Source: Smittia aterrima (lineage: Eukaryota; Arthropoda; Insecta; Diptera; Chironomidae). Taken from it: DNA of 64,000 nt. Below the pieces are notes generated by a model, which worked only from the letters and a program-made list of their open reading frames with translations, did no database searches and was not told the DNA's origin. The position numbers were made by a program, and so were the translations under genes. The DNA lies in NCBI GenBank assembly GCA_033063855.1, contig CP093831.1, forward strand, positions 20,336,001-20,400,000. The letters run 5' to 3'. Shown here piece after piece: positions 49,801-61,147 of this stretch (positions are counted from its first letter, which is position 1; each line of letters starts with the position of its first letter).

Positions 49801-52653
49801 TGCATGAATTGCTGACTGTCTTCCGTATCTTGAAGTTGACGATAGACGGCGAAGGAAATACTCAAGAACTTCGTATGATGATTGGTAGTCGTTGGTATCA
49901 TCGCTTTGTAACATTTTTCGAAGAAATGCAATCAATTCAAGATCACGAGTATTCTCTGTTGAAATGTTGCTAGAGTTCGAAAGTAGAAACTCGCACAAAC
50001 ACTGAACAGGAAGATGATTGAAATCTCCATCGCTGCTCTGTACGAGATCACTGAGCCACGGCATTATCGACTGAGTTGTTCCCTGTCTTTGAATTATATC
50101 GAGCAGCAAGTCAGGTTTGCGACTGCGGCAAAGAAGATGACCCAAACGGTGTGTTGAATTAAGAGAATGAAGTTGTTCGAGCACTGCTTTTGGAGGACGA
50201 CGAGCTGCACCCATTGGATCCATCAGCATGACCTAAAAGTTTAAAACAAAAATTAAATATGATATAAGTTGTTGGGAAAGATAATTTAGGTACCTGAGGG
50301 ATGAGCAAAGAATTCTGCTCGTTAATGACAACTTTAGAAGTTGCAGCGGCCAAATATCCTTCAAATTGAATGATTTGGTTTTTCTCAATAACAACCAATT
50401 GAAGTTCATCATCAGGAGGTTTGATCATCGAAAACTGATTTGTTATGCACATTTCCATTAACATTTTGAGCATTGGATAGTTGGCCCAACAGAAAGCTCC
50501 AATAGTTCCGGTGTTATGTGCAGACAAAATAAGAAGAATTATCCAGACCTTCCAATAAATAAGCGAAATTGCTAGTTTAGGTGGTTCGTATCCACTTGGA
50601 AGCTGAATATTTTCTGGATGATGATATTCGGCCATTGAGAATAGAAAATCGATGATTTCAAGCTTTGTAACTTCGAGTGGTGGATAGTCGGCGTACTTCA
50701 AGAGACATGCTCGTCTCACCATTTGATCGATGATGTCAACAGTATCGTGAATTGAGAAACTAATCTCTTTGCTGACGCCAATTAGAATTATTCGCCAGAT
50801 CGAATCTTGAAGCAAAGGAACTTCAGCGATGAGGTTCATCAGTAACATTCTTTCTGGTTCCGATGGCCATTGATCTCCTTTTGCGTAGCTTTCTGGAGGA
50901 TCCAAAATTAAAATTTTGTTTAGAAGTGATGCGTAATCGGTTGAGTTAAGTTTGTAGACGCGGGGAACTTCTTGAAACATCCACGTCAATGCTTCATATT
51001 GTATCTGCGACATTTGATTGTAAAAGTTATAAACGAGCGAACACTTTTGATCTTGAGTGATCTTGGCTACAGCATTATGAGCATCTCTAATTTGTGGTGA
51101 CACTGACAATAGACGACAAAGACATACTAGATCAGCAATAGAGTTACCACATCTCTCTCGAAACTCGCTACTCTCAACTTGTGTGATGAATTCTGGACGA
51201 TCGCTCATAAGAGCTTTACAGAATACGACTAAGTTGATGTCAAATCTGAGCATCTTCACAAGTTCACGAAGGAAAACTCTTAAAGTCTTCAAGCAATCAT
51301 CGCGAAGAAGAAGAAATTCTTGATAGATTTCGGCCAGATTTGTTGCTGCTGCTTCAGGTTTCACTTGAAAGATCGTAGCGAGGATCCCCATATTGTTAGG
51401 ATTGCGAGCGTTGTAAAGGATTAACAATTCTTGTTGTACAACAGATTTGAGCATAAGATTTAACATGTTTGGCTGTTGGTTAATCAAATCCTTCAAGCAG
51501 TTCATGTAAATGTTGATGAGAGGCTTTGTTTTAAGACGCATCTTTAGTAGTTGCGAGAGAACTTCCTGATCTTTGACGTTTGTTGCGTTGATGTTGTAGC
51601 AAATATATTCAAGAAGCTCCTGCGCAGGCTTCATCAGTTTGGCATTGTTAAACCAAAGTTCAAGTCTCGTTATAGCCAGCGATCGCACTTCAGGAATTCC
51701 ACAGGCAACTGCAGCAAACTTTAATAAACTTTTAGTAAGAAAATCGGAAGATTGTCGTCGATTGAATTGATCTTTGACTGCATCACAAACTAACTTCTCA
51801 ACAGTTTCTTGAATGTGATAAAAACGAGAGTTCAACTGAAGTTCCTCAGTGTTTCGTGATGATTCCGAAATAAGGCTGTCAGATGATTCATCTTCAACTG
51901 CAATGGGTTGGCCCTCGTTATTAGATTTTTGTGGTGGAATTTTAGTGCCGAATGCTGCAACTGCAAAGGAAGAAAATGAAAATCAAGCACTCATATTAAA
52001 ATATTTAATAACTTACCAATATGATCAATGAAAAATGAGCATTCTTCAGAGTCAACCCATAAACGTTCATTAATTGCATCGTCAATGTAAATTTTCAAGA
52101 AACTTTCTGGCCACTTTTTCTTATCGAAGTATCCTCTGGCAAGAAGATTAGCCGCCATAACAAACACAGTTGTATTGTTCTTGGTACTGTGACGAACTGA
52201 ATGCTGTGGATCAACCTTCAATAAAGATATCAAAGCCGCTGTGATGTTGTCGTTTGCGAAGATGTGAGGTCGGATCTTTCCCAAATACAGCAAAGACATG
52301 ACCAGCACAGTATCATTCTTCGACTTTGGAGATGACAAACTCTTAATAGCACTGCAAACTATTGAAACGATCTTGTCACTGTCTTGTTTATCAGTCGCTT
52401 GCAACACCGATGAAATGAGATCCACACTATTTTCACATTCAGTAGCAATTGCGTCTTCCCAATTTTCAGTTGGGCTACTCGTTGCTGTACTGCTAGTAGT
52501 AGCTAAAAACTGATTAGGTGCGATTCTTGTCTTCTTTGATGATGGTAATTGCGAAGAAGCCGACGACGAAGCTTCTCGTTTTCTGTTATCATTTTTCCCC
52601 AAAGCGAAGAAATCACTTGAGTGTTGGAGTTTTGAATGTTTTTTACGATCCAT
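46864..52653 (-). CDS. IntS1: Integrator complex subunit 1
   Basis: Scaffold subunit of Integrator, which binds the RNA polymerase II C-terminal domain, cleaves snRNA 3' ends and terminates paused transcription. Three exons (minus): 52653-52017, 51960-50294 and 50232-46864, giving 1890 aa, in the range of insect IntS1. The N-terminus is Ser/Lys-rich with a basic KKTR patch, then helical-repeat sequence throughout, without enzymatic motifs. Identification rests on IntS1-like blocks such as RSLAITRLELWFNNAKLMKP, the conserved PMGAARRPPKAVLEQLHSLN near the start of exon 3, and LGHLLCRSRKPDLLLDIIQR. It starts head-to-head with PIGG. No frameshift is seen. Confidence 0.88.
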
Positions 52654-53069
52654 TTTTTCACAATTGTCTAAAAAGAAATGTCAAGACTTTGTTAATTCTA
52701 TTTAAGCGATTGAAATACCTAATTGAAAGGTTTAAAAGCTGAATTTACTTAAAAAAATTGCAGAAATTATTTCGAAGGGTAAAAATATTTTGGGGGCTTG
52801 CCACTTTTGGTACTTTAGGGATTTCATCCGTAAGAATAATAAACTGCTTAATTTAACACTTTTTGCTGAATAAAATATAAATTGTCGACCAATACACGGA
52901 AATGCCGACTTTAACACTCAAGAAGCCAAAATATTTATGACTTTTAATGAAAAACTTTTGACTTATGAACGCCCTTTATTTATTTTAGACTCAAGTGCTT
53001 TGCTTTAATATTCATTCGTGGTTTGTTTACAAAAAAAATATAAAACTAAGTTTTCTATCGCTTTTTGCG
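52654..53069. promoter_or_regulatory. Shared divergent promoter of IntS1 and PIGG
   Basis: 416 bp separate the two ATGs, so the two promoters share this interval. No TATA box is placed convincingly for either gene. It is AT-rich, with a GGGG run near 52792. Confidence 0.4.
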
Positions 53070-56000
53070 ATGATTTCTCTTAAGAGCCAGAACTTTTATC
53101 TATTTCTGATGTTCGCAAGTGTGACGTCGTCTTTTATTTTCTGTGTCGGCTTCTTTCCTTACTCAAATGTTCACAAATCAAGTGAAGATATTACTGAGCC
53201 GGCGATTGACTCTATAATCGACAGAAGTATTCTTATGATTATCGACGCATTAAGAATTGATTTCATAGAAAATGAATCTTTTACATATCTTCATGAACTT
53301 CTGGCTAATAAAGAAGCTTGTAAGTTAAAAAATACTGTTTTGTGATGTTCTTTTGCAAATAATATTTTGCAGGTTTATTAAAGTTACGAGTAGGATTGCC
53401 GACGGTCACCAAACCTTGCATAAAAGTGAGTATATTGATGTGAATAATGTTGACAAACTTTAATCGAGAAATATATTTTAAGGCCATGACATCAGGAAAA
53501 TTACCGAGCTTTTTAGATATCGTCTCAAATCTTAAAGATTCAGTTTTCGAAGAAGATACCTTCATCCGCCAGCTTACTAAAAGAAACCACAAAATTGTTA
53601 GCGCAGGAGACGGTAAGATTTCTAATTTTATGCGAAATAAATATATTATACGAAACTGTTCTACGAGTGAAGGATTGTCTAAATTTTCAAGTGGTTCGGG
53701 CCTGAGTGATCCATACATTGATCCATATCGCTTTTATTTGTTCACCATTTAGATATTTGGAATGGAATGTTTAAGGGATCATTCATAAGATCTTATGGAA
53801 ATACAGACTCTCTCTTTGTTAACGACTTCTATGAAGGTGATCTAAATGTGACTCGGGCTTTAGAAATGGAGTTGAAGCAAAAAGACTGGAAGCTTTTAGT
53901 TTTACGTAAGTTCTCTAAAGATATTTTTTCGAAGAAGGCGGAGCCTTTGTGAATGCCTTATCTATATTTTAAACACTTCTTCTCTTTATTGATTAGATTA
54001 CTTGGGACTTGATCATATTGGTCATGTTGAAGGCCCATTCAGCAAGTTGGTTTCACCAAAAATAAAGGAAATGGATGAAGCTATAAAGAAAATTCATTTA
54101 GCATTAAAGGAATGGGTAAGTGCATCAAACATCATAAAAATTTGTTACCAAAACATTCTTATTAGAATTCGAATAGTATCAAAAAATCAATACTAGTTCT
54201 CACCGGTGATCATGGCATGAGAGATTCAGGTGAGATATAAATATTCGTGTTGTTTTTTTTATCTAGAATCTGAAACATATTTTTCTTATCAAACGTGTTC
54301 AGGCGGCCATTCCAGCAACTCTTTTGCAGAGACACATGTTCCATTAGTGATAATTGGAAACTGCGAGTCCAATTCAGAAAAGTTCTACAAACAAATAGAT
54401 TTCGCTCCTACTTTTTCTATACTAAATGGACTTACTTTACCTGCATCATCTATTGGAACACTTATACCCGAATTGATCTCAAATTTAACACAAATTGAAA
54501 AGCTAGATAGACTTCGTATCGTCAACGAGCATCTCATGAACATGGCACATGATAAAACTTACGAGGATTTTAAGTTTCAATTTGAGAAAGCTCAACTCTT
54601 TCATAAAATGTTTAAGGACGACTTTACCAACCAGAATGCTTATTCGCAAGCAGAAAAAAATTACTTTTCGTCGTCTACTGGAATTTCCGATAAGCTCGCG
54701 TTACTTGCCATGGAAGTTAACATATTTCACGTACTGTTGGGGCTTTCGTTCAATGTGCTTATTTCAATTACACTTCTAATTCCCAGTGATGATATGACAA
54801 AAGACCTCAAAGTTTCATTCAAAAGTTTCATTCCTTTTGTACTCGGTGGAATTTTCTTGAAACCTCTTTTACTAAATGAAGTTTTTCTTCTATCAAATGA
54901 TTTGACATCATATTTAGTAATCGCGTTCATGTCCTGTCTTTTGCGTATTGTAATAGGCATTCTAAATATAAAGAGAGAACGCATCATGCGTGTGCGTTTG
55001 TTTGAAAATGATTTGCTTTATCTTTCTATGCTTGGTCAATTTCTTTTTATTGTCTCGGTTGGCAGCAGCTCTTTTGTTGAAGAAGAGCATCAGATTTGGT
55101 ATTACTTTTGCAATGCTATGTTTTGCTTACTCGCTGTCTTAGATATTCGCGGTCGATCAAATATAGATTTTATCACAGTCAGCGCTCGATACTTTGGTTT
55201 TCTCTTACTGCACATCGTAATCAGAAGGATGAACGCTACAGGCGATAAGTGGATCAATGTTCCTGATTTATCCGACTATCTAGATGCAAATCAGAATGTC
55301 ATGAATGTCTTTATAGCGATTAGTTTGGTTGCTTCAGCCATGTGGCTCATAGCATTTCATTGTACAACATCTTTGAAGATTCCTTTCATCGTCATTGGAA
55401 ATATTTTACTTTATTTCCACCATACAAGGTCAATAAGCGAAAGGTGATTAAAATAACTTTCCTTTTAATTCAATAATCTTAATATTTTTATTCACAGGAA
55501 CGACTTAACGATCACAAATATTTTTTGGCTCAACATTTTCGTCATGCTCGCTATTGACATCGTCTCTAATCTTAAGAAGCCCAACAAAACATTCAACTTA
55601 TTCGCTATCTTCTTCCTGGTTTCGCTCTTACTTCATCAACCACAGAATGTTGTCATGGGATTTGCTTGTGCAGTTACATGTTGGTTTTTTGATAGTGCTT
55701 GTAATAGATTGATAAAGAAAACGAGTGAGCGTGTAATTGCCAAAATCTTTCTTCACATCTGGGCTGGCAAGTTATTTTTCTTCTATCAAGGAAACTCTAA
55801 TAGTTTAGCGACAGTTGACGTGAATGCAGGCTTTGTAGGTCAAATGCATACTCACCTTCCTATTATTTTTATCTTCACTACAATCAACACTTTCAATGGT
55901 CAACTCATGTCGCTTAATTTGCTTGTGTTGCATTTATTCCAAGATTCCAAAAGACTTATGGATGATACAGATATTGTCAAGCAGCTGTTCTTGAAGTGGC

Positions 56001-56173
56001 TTTCCATAATAAGCATCATTCCAGCAATTTTCTTTCAAGTTGTGATAACAACTCTAAGAAACCATCTCTTCATTTGGACGGTGTTCTCACCTAAACTTCT
56101 TTATGATGTGTTTCAGAGCGTGTTATTGTTATTCGTGATGCTAATTGTAAAGCTGACGATCAATTTTCATTGA
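53070..56173 (+). CDS. GPI ethanolamine phosphate transferase 2 (PIGG / GPI7)
   Basis: ER membrane enzyme adding ethanolamine phosphate to the second mannose of GPI anchors. Exons are 53070-53319, 53373-53425, 53483-53612, 53753-53905, 53997-54115, 54166-54229, 54303-55443 and 55498-56173, giving 861 aa. An N-terminal signal-anchor (FYLFLMFASVTSSFIFCVGF) is followed by an alkaline-phosphatase-like lumenal domain. Visible metal and nucleophile motifs are LMIIDALRIDFI, PTVTKPCIKAMTSGKLPSFL, LHYLGLDHIGHVEGP with KIKEMD, and VLTGDHGMRDSGGHSS. The LDHIGH form and the following residues favour PIGG over PIGO or PIGN. The remaining two thirds hold many hydrophobic helices. Human PIGG is about 120 residues longer, mainly in loops. 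AATAAA lies near 56265. Confidence 0.86.
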
Positions 56174-56455
56174 AATAATGGAAATTTCTAAGAATAAACT
56201 TTCTAATCATTAGAATAACAAAATTCTTTTAAATTAAGTCGAAATTGTTTTTTGTATTTCCAAGAATAAATAACTCTGAAGAACTAAATTAATAAATTTT
56301 GAAGAAATCCAGACAGGACTTTTCTTCTTGTTCTAAATAGAATTCTTTTTCATCAGTTGTCTCTTTGAGCAGGTTTTTCACTTTGGTCATTTGGACAGTC
56401 CTCGTGCAGAGAAAGAATATTTCAATTTACTAAAGAAAACCGGAAATCAGGCAAA

Positions 56456-57831
56456 ATGGATGCAGGAAAAGCTTTTCAAACGACTGTCATAAGTTGTGTA
56501 AAAGAAGAGATCATCGAAGAGTCGAAATTCATGTGGACGATTGAAAACGCAAATAAGATAACCAAAGATGTTGTTTCTGAAAAGATCAAGTTCAAGTTCA
56601 TCGACGCTGAGTGGTAAGAATTTTTTTGTTTATTAACGAAGTAACTAATCTTTATCTCAAACAGGTGGATGACACTTAGCAAGAATCCTGGATTAGGTGA
56701 AAACGTAATGAGCGCTAAAATTGTCATTTCTCCATTGTCAGGCCGAGTAGGAGATTTTGAAAAATTTAAAGTTCAGTTCAAATCAACTAGACCAGGATCC
56801 GACGATTTGAAATTTGAAGTTATTATGGAAAACTACACTGCATGTGCTGTGAGCGTATATAAAACTGTAACTAAAAACGTTCAGATTGATATGTCAGTAG
56901 CCATTATGAGATATCAAGATTCAGATCCTCACATCAGCAGCAAGTTTTATAATTCAGCCAAACTTCATCAAAACTTCATCGACACGTTGTCTAAAATGCG
57001 CGAAGATTCTGCATTTTCTGATTTTACATTCATTGTCAAAGGAAAGGAGTTCAAGATCCACAAGATTCTGCTCGCAGCTTCTAGTTCAGTATTCGCTCGT
57101 TTGTTCACTTCAGATATGCAAGTATCTCGTGACAAAATTTGCATCGTCGATAACATTGATCCAGCAATATTCGAAATAGTTTTGGAATTCATCTATGAAG
57201 CAAAGTTGCCAGAAAACTTTTCAAAAATTGCACAAGACATTTACGAAGCTGCTGATTACTACGATATAACAGAATTAAAAGAAGTTTGTGCAAAGGAGAT
57301 TCATTCACAATTGTCAAAAGTCAACGCAGTCGAACTGTACAACTGGGCCTACATTTACGACAATTTGAAAGAATTAAAACAGGACTCATGGAAAATTGTT
57401 AAACGGTAAGTTGCAGCAAACGATTCGAATCAAAATAATTTCAATCCTTTTACTTTTTCTATAGTGATGTGTTGCACATCTATGAGCGTATAAAGGACGA
57501 ACCGATATCACCAGAGTCCCTAAAACATCTTATCGAAGAGCAAATTCGTCATCAGCTTTACTTGGACAACATCATAGACAAAAAATATCAAATCTTTGTC
57601 AGGATTTGGACGGGCAAATCTATCACACTCGAAGTTGAGTCTTCTGACACCATCGCAACTGTCAAAGCTAAAATTAAAGACAAAGTAGAAATTGAGTCAC
57701 ATTTGTATTATTTGTGCTTCGCTGGAAACATATTGAGTCATAGTCACACCCTCAGCGATTACAACATTCAAAAAGATTCGACTATTCAAATGAACATTCG
57801 TTTATATCCGCAAAAGAAAAAAACATTTTAA
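56456..57831 (+). CDS. MATH-BTB protein with C-terminal ubiquitin-like domain
   Basis: Three exons (56456-56613, 56665-57405, 57465-57831) encode 421 aa. Residues ~20-150 resemble a MATH substrate-binding domain (FMWTIENANKIT, AEWWMTLSKNPG), as in SPOP/roadkill and TDPOZ proteins, though degenerate. Residues ~160-265 are a clear BTB/POZ domain (DSAFSDFTFIVKGKEFKIHK, LLAASSSVFARLF), with a BACK-like helical stretch after it. BTB domains of this class bind Cullin-3. Residues ~341-416 are ubiquitin-like (QIFVRIWTGKSITLEVESSD; TLSDYNIQKDST), about 57% identical to ubiquitin by hand count. The end is RLYPQKKKTF, without a Gly-Gly, so it cannot be conjugated in the usual way. Splice phases match at both introns and the UBL shares an exon with upstream sequence, so this is one gene rather than two. 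Confidence 0.85.
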
Positions 57832-58016
57832 GGATCAAACTCTTCCTTTCATTGACTTAAAAATGTTATAAAAAATTAATTTGAGTATTAATAAAAGAAA
57901 ATTTGTTTCTAAAATTTAACGATATTCCCGATTGATGATTGCTGATGTTTGATGATTACTGATCCAGAGCCAGAAATTTCTCCGCGTCATCAAATTTCGA
58001 GCGTTTCACTGAAAAG

Positions 58017-59021
58017 ATGAATAATAATTTAATTCAAGATACAGAGCAGCACAAGCTTGAATTAAAGAACTTTCTAATAAACAAAGAATTGCTTAAAGAC
58101 GTGGAACAGAATTGCGTATATTGGTTGAACCAAAGTCAAAAAAATCAAAATTTTTCTTTTGAGCCTTTCATTGTAAACATCACATTGAAATACGCCGATT
58201 TTATCGATTCCAAGCAAGGTGAGTAGATTATTACAATTCGTTCGTTAACTGCGCAATTCTGACAAATAGAACTTTTGCTTCCAGATCGACTCTTCCATCT
58301 TTTAACATCGGACACCGAATATTTTGAGGTTTTGCTCGCTCAAAACGTTTACAGTCATATCGAAGACTACTTAAGTCAAACACATTCAACAGTGTTTTCT
58401 TTGAGTCTGGATCAAGTTCAAATCTCAATTCGATTCTACGACCTGCCTCCTTTGCCTTCTTTCAAGTTCAGTCTGAACAGAGTCCATATAAACACTTGTT
58501 TGACTTACATCCGTTGCGTGGTTAGCAGTATAAGTCCAAAGGAAACTTACATGTGATATCTCTAATCTCTAGATCTCGAATTTTTATAATTGAAAAGTTT
58601 ATTTGCAGTCGTCAATCAATTTGGAAGTGCCAGAAGTGTTGGAATCAAGACATCATCATCCTGACTAATCGTGACAGTCGAAACAAAGTCAGTAAGTGCA
58701 AATCTTGCTTTACCAATTACGAAGAAATTATCGCCAAACGATCCACTTCAGAAGTGGTCTCAGCTCGAGTATTTGACATTGAATTGATAAAGAACGGAGA
58801 CTTTGACCAAGCCAAATTCACATCTTCGTTAGAGCTAAAGTTATTTGGTAAGATTATACTCAATCTTTAGTTGTCAATTCTTTCTAACTTCTATATTTGC
58901 AGACGATCTTTGCAATTTTGATTTAAAAGTTCTTGGACAAGAATATTTTGTCATCGGAGTGTTCGACCCATTGAACCGATTCATCAAAGTTTGGAGCATT
59001 GTAGAAGCTTCATTGGTCTAA
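58017..59021 (+). CDS. mei-217: mei-217-like meiotic MCM N-terminal protein
   Basis: Part of the fly 'mei-MCM' complex that promotes meiotic crossovers by opposing Blm helicase; it resembles the N-terminal half of MCM proteins (MCMDC2). Exons are 58017-58218, 58285-58552, 58609-58847 and 58903-59021, giving 275 aa. The N-terminal part (HLLTSDTEYFEVLLAQNVYS) fits the MCM A subdomain. The OB-fold region has INTCLTYIRCVVSSISP, and a zinc ribbon has CQKC and CKSC spaced 25 residues apart. It ends FDPLNRFIKVWSIVEASLV-TAA. The stop at 59019-59021 is followed after two bases by the mei-218 ATG. MCM family membership is supported by architecture; the assignment to mei-217 leans on the adjoining mei-218-like gene. 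Confidence 0.75.
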
Positions 59022-59023
59022 CC

Positions 59024-60753
59024 ATGTCATTCTTTTCTCAAAAATCACTCTTCACACCAAAGATTGACGAAAGTTTGTTCGGAACACAAGAAGAGGACTT
59101 TAACGATGAAACGCCAATGGGATCTACTCAATTATTTCCTATGCCGTCAACTGTGTTTACCACTCAACAATTAAACAGCACTCAGAACTTAATAAACAGC
59201 AATCAGGAACCAACACAGCAAAGAAAGTATCACATTAAAGGATCGGAGATGACAAGTCAACAAAGATCATTCTTTTCTCAAACTTCATATTTTACACAAA
59301 AGATTGATGAAGGTTTATTCGGAACACAGGGTGTGGACTTCAACAGTCGAACACAGATAGAAACTACGCAAACATTTCCTAATTCACCGACTGCAGTTGC
59401 CTCACAGTTATTAAACAGCGATCAAAATCCTCATTCAATGGAGGTCACACAGCAAGGAAAATTTCAGTTCAACAATTCAGAGATGCTTAGTCAACAAAGC
59501 AGCTACGCTTCACAATATCAAATTCAAAACATTGAACAAAATGTTCTGAAAGAAACTTGGCAGAAAAATTCTCAATCTTCTTCTCGAAATCGTTCTTTAT
59601 CGCAATCAGTGATAATAAAAAATTCACAAGATCTTGTGACTCAATCTCAATCAACCCAAAGAAACGACAGTAATGAAGATACAAACATTCCAAATGCGAT
59701 CAAGCAATTGTACGACGAAGTGACTGAGAAATATTTAGATTTTACATTTATTTCGATAATTGCTTCACAATTCTGCGGAAACTTCTTTCCGATTAATTCC
59801 TACATTAATTTAAAATTGAGTCTTCTCCAAAGTATTATTTCAATCTGTTCGCAATCTGCACCGATTCCAATCATTTCATTTGGTCATGAAACGGAGCACG
59901 CAAACAAAATAATGAACTCGATGGGAAGATTTGCAAATCGCTTTACGTCGTCTACCGACAATTTCAACGATGTGTCAATGTCTTCTGGAGTTTTACGAAT
60001 CGGTGAATGGGATGTCTTACCGCAGGCGACATCATCAAGCTTACTTCGAGATATTGAGACTGGCACAAAAAACCAAAGTGTTGATCTCAGATGCGCCATT
60101 TGGACATTTTCTTCTACGATTAAAAAAGATTCTAAGAGTTTACGACAATTCTTGAAGTGAGTAGGTCACCCATTAAAGTTCAACAAAATAATTTGTTTTT
60201 ATTCTAGTGTTTTCGGTGTCATAATCATGAGTGACGATCCTCAAATGGAAGAAGCAATTACTGATTGTCTGCTAAATCATTCGAGTCACACTTCTGAACG
60301 AAAAGCTTTGTTTTCTGATGAAGAATTGCGTGAATACTTGAACTACATTTCGAGAATTCAAACTTGCTTTGAGCCAGAGGCTGTCGAAATGCTAAATAAT
60401 TATTATGTTGCGACGAGAAAAATTCGGGAAAGTAAGATCGCTTTAAACTTTTCACCTATTCAAGAAATTTAATCTACAACATATTTCCAGATGCTTTATC
60501 ACCGAAGTCTTATGAAGTATTAAAACAGATGGCAGAATCAAATGCGAAATTATGTTTCCGCAAGAATGTATCGACTTCTGACGTTCTAGTTGCTATTGAT
60601 ATCAGCGAGAAATTCATAAGAGCTTTTTTCGAAAGAGATTCATTTTCATCGCCCGATGACCCAATTGTGACTTGCGCTGATGACATTCACAAATATCAAC
60701 AAGAACTTTACATTTGGTATTGTGACTTCACACGAAATATTCTTCATTTATAA
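59024..60753 (+). CDS. mei-218: mei-218-like meiotic MCM C-terminal protein
   Basis: Partner of mei-217 in meiotic recombination. Exons are 59024-60156, 60208-60431 and 60491-60753, giving 539 aa; fly mei-218 is much longer, mostly in its disordered N-terminus. Residues 1-~215 are Gln/Ser/Thr-rich with two ~80-residue tandem repeats. The C-terminal half resembles an MCM AAA+ domain without ATPase motifs: no Walker A is visible, and the Walker B position reads GVLRIGEWDVLP. The C-terminal part follows the MCM pattern VDLRCAIWTF, NVFGVIIMSDDP and DEELREYLNYISRIQ, then a winged-helix-like end. The start ATG sits 2 nt after the mei-217 stop, and no separate promoter space exists. Confidence 0.75.
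59030..59503 (+). repeat. mei-218: Tandem ~80-codon repeat in mei-218
   Basis: Unit 1 (59030-59269) starts FFSQKSLFTPKIDESLFGTQ and unit 2 (59270-59503) starts FFSQTSYFTQKIDEGLFGTQ; both end SEM-SQQ. Sixteen nucleotides at the unit starts are identical. Confidence 0.85.
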
Positions 60754-61147
60754 GTTTCCTTTGTAATTATTAAATCGGAAAAATAATTCCTAATAAAACT
60801 TATTTTTTTGATGAAATGCCAATCGTAAAGAAAACGCAAGTCCAGGTTCAATGAACTCTGAATATTTTTGCTATGCATTTGCAAAATAACTCGAGATCAC
60901 ACCATTGTCTCTCTGTAGGACTTCTGTGGTTAGTCTCGTGACTTAAAGAACGAATATAAGCACGGTTGAAATGTATGAGAAATTTTTCTTTACCAACAGC
61001 TAAGATTAACTGTTTTCTTCATTCAGAACGTTGTTATTGCTCATGATGAGCAGACGTATTTTGCTGTGAATTTTTAAAAATATTAATTTCGGAAGAAAAG
61101 TAGAGTGAAATAAAAACTGATTCTTACAAAGCAAAGTGAAAGCAATC
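60754..61147. other. Intergenic region between mei-218 and the Spätzle gene
   Basis: About 390 bp, AT-rich, with an AATAAAAC polyadenylation-like signal near 60790. Presumed promoter of the Spätzle gene to the right. Nothing else is seen. Confidence 0.45.

Noticed and set aside
58991..59023. Upstream in-frame extension of mei-218
   Set aside because: It begins at a TTG and overlaps the conserved mei-217 C-terminus in another frame; the ATG at 59024 is the better start.
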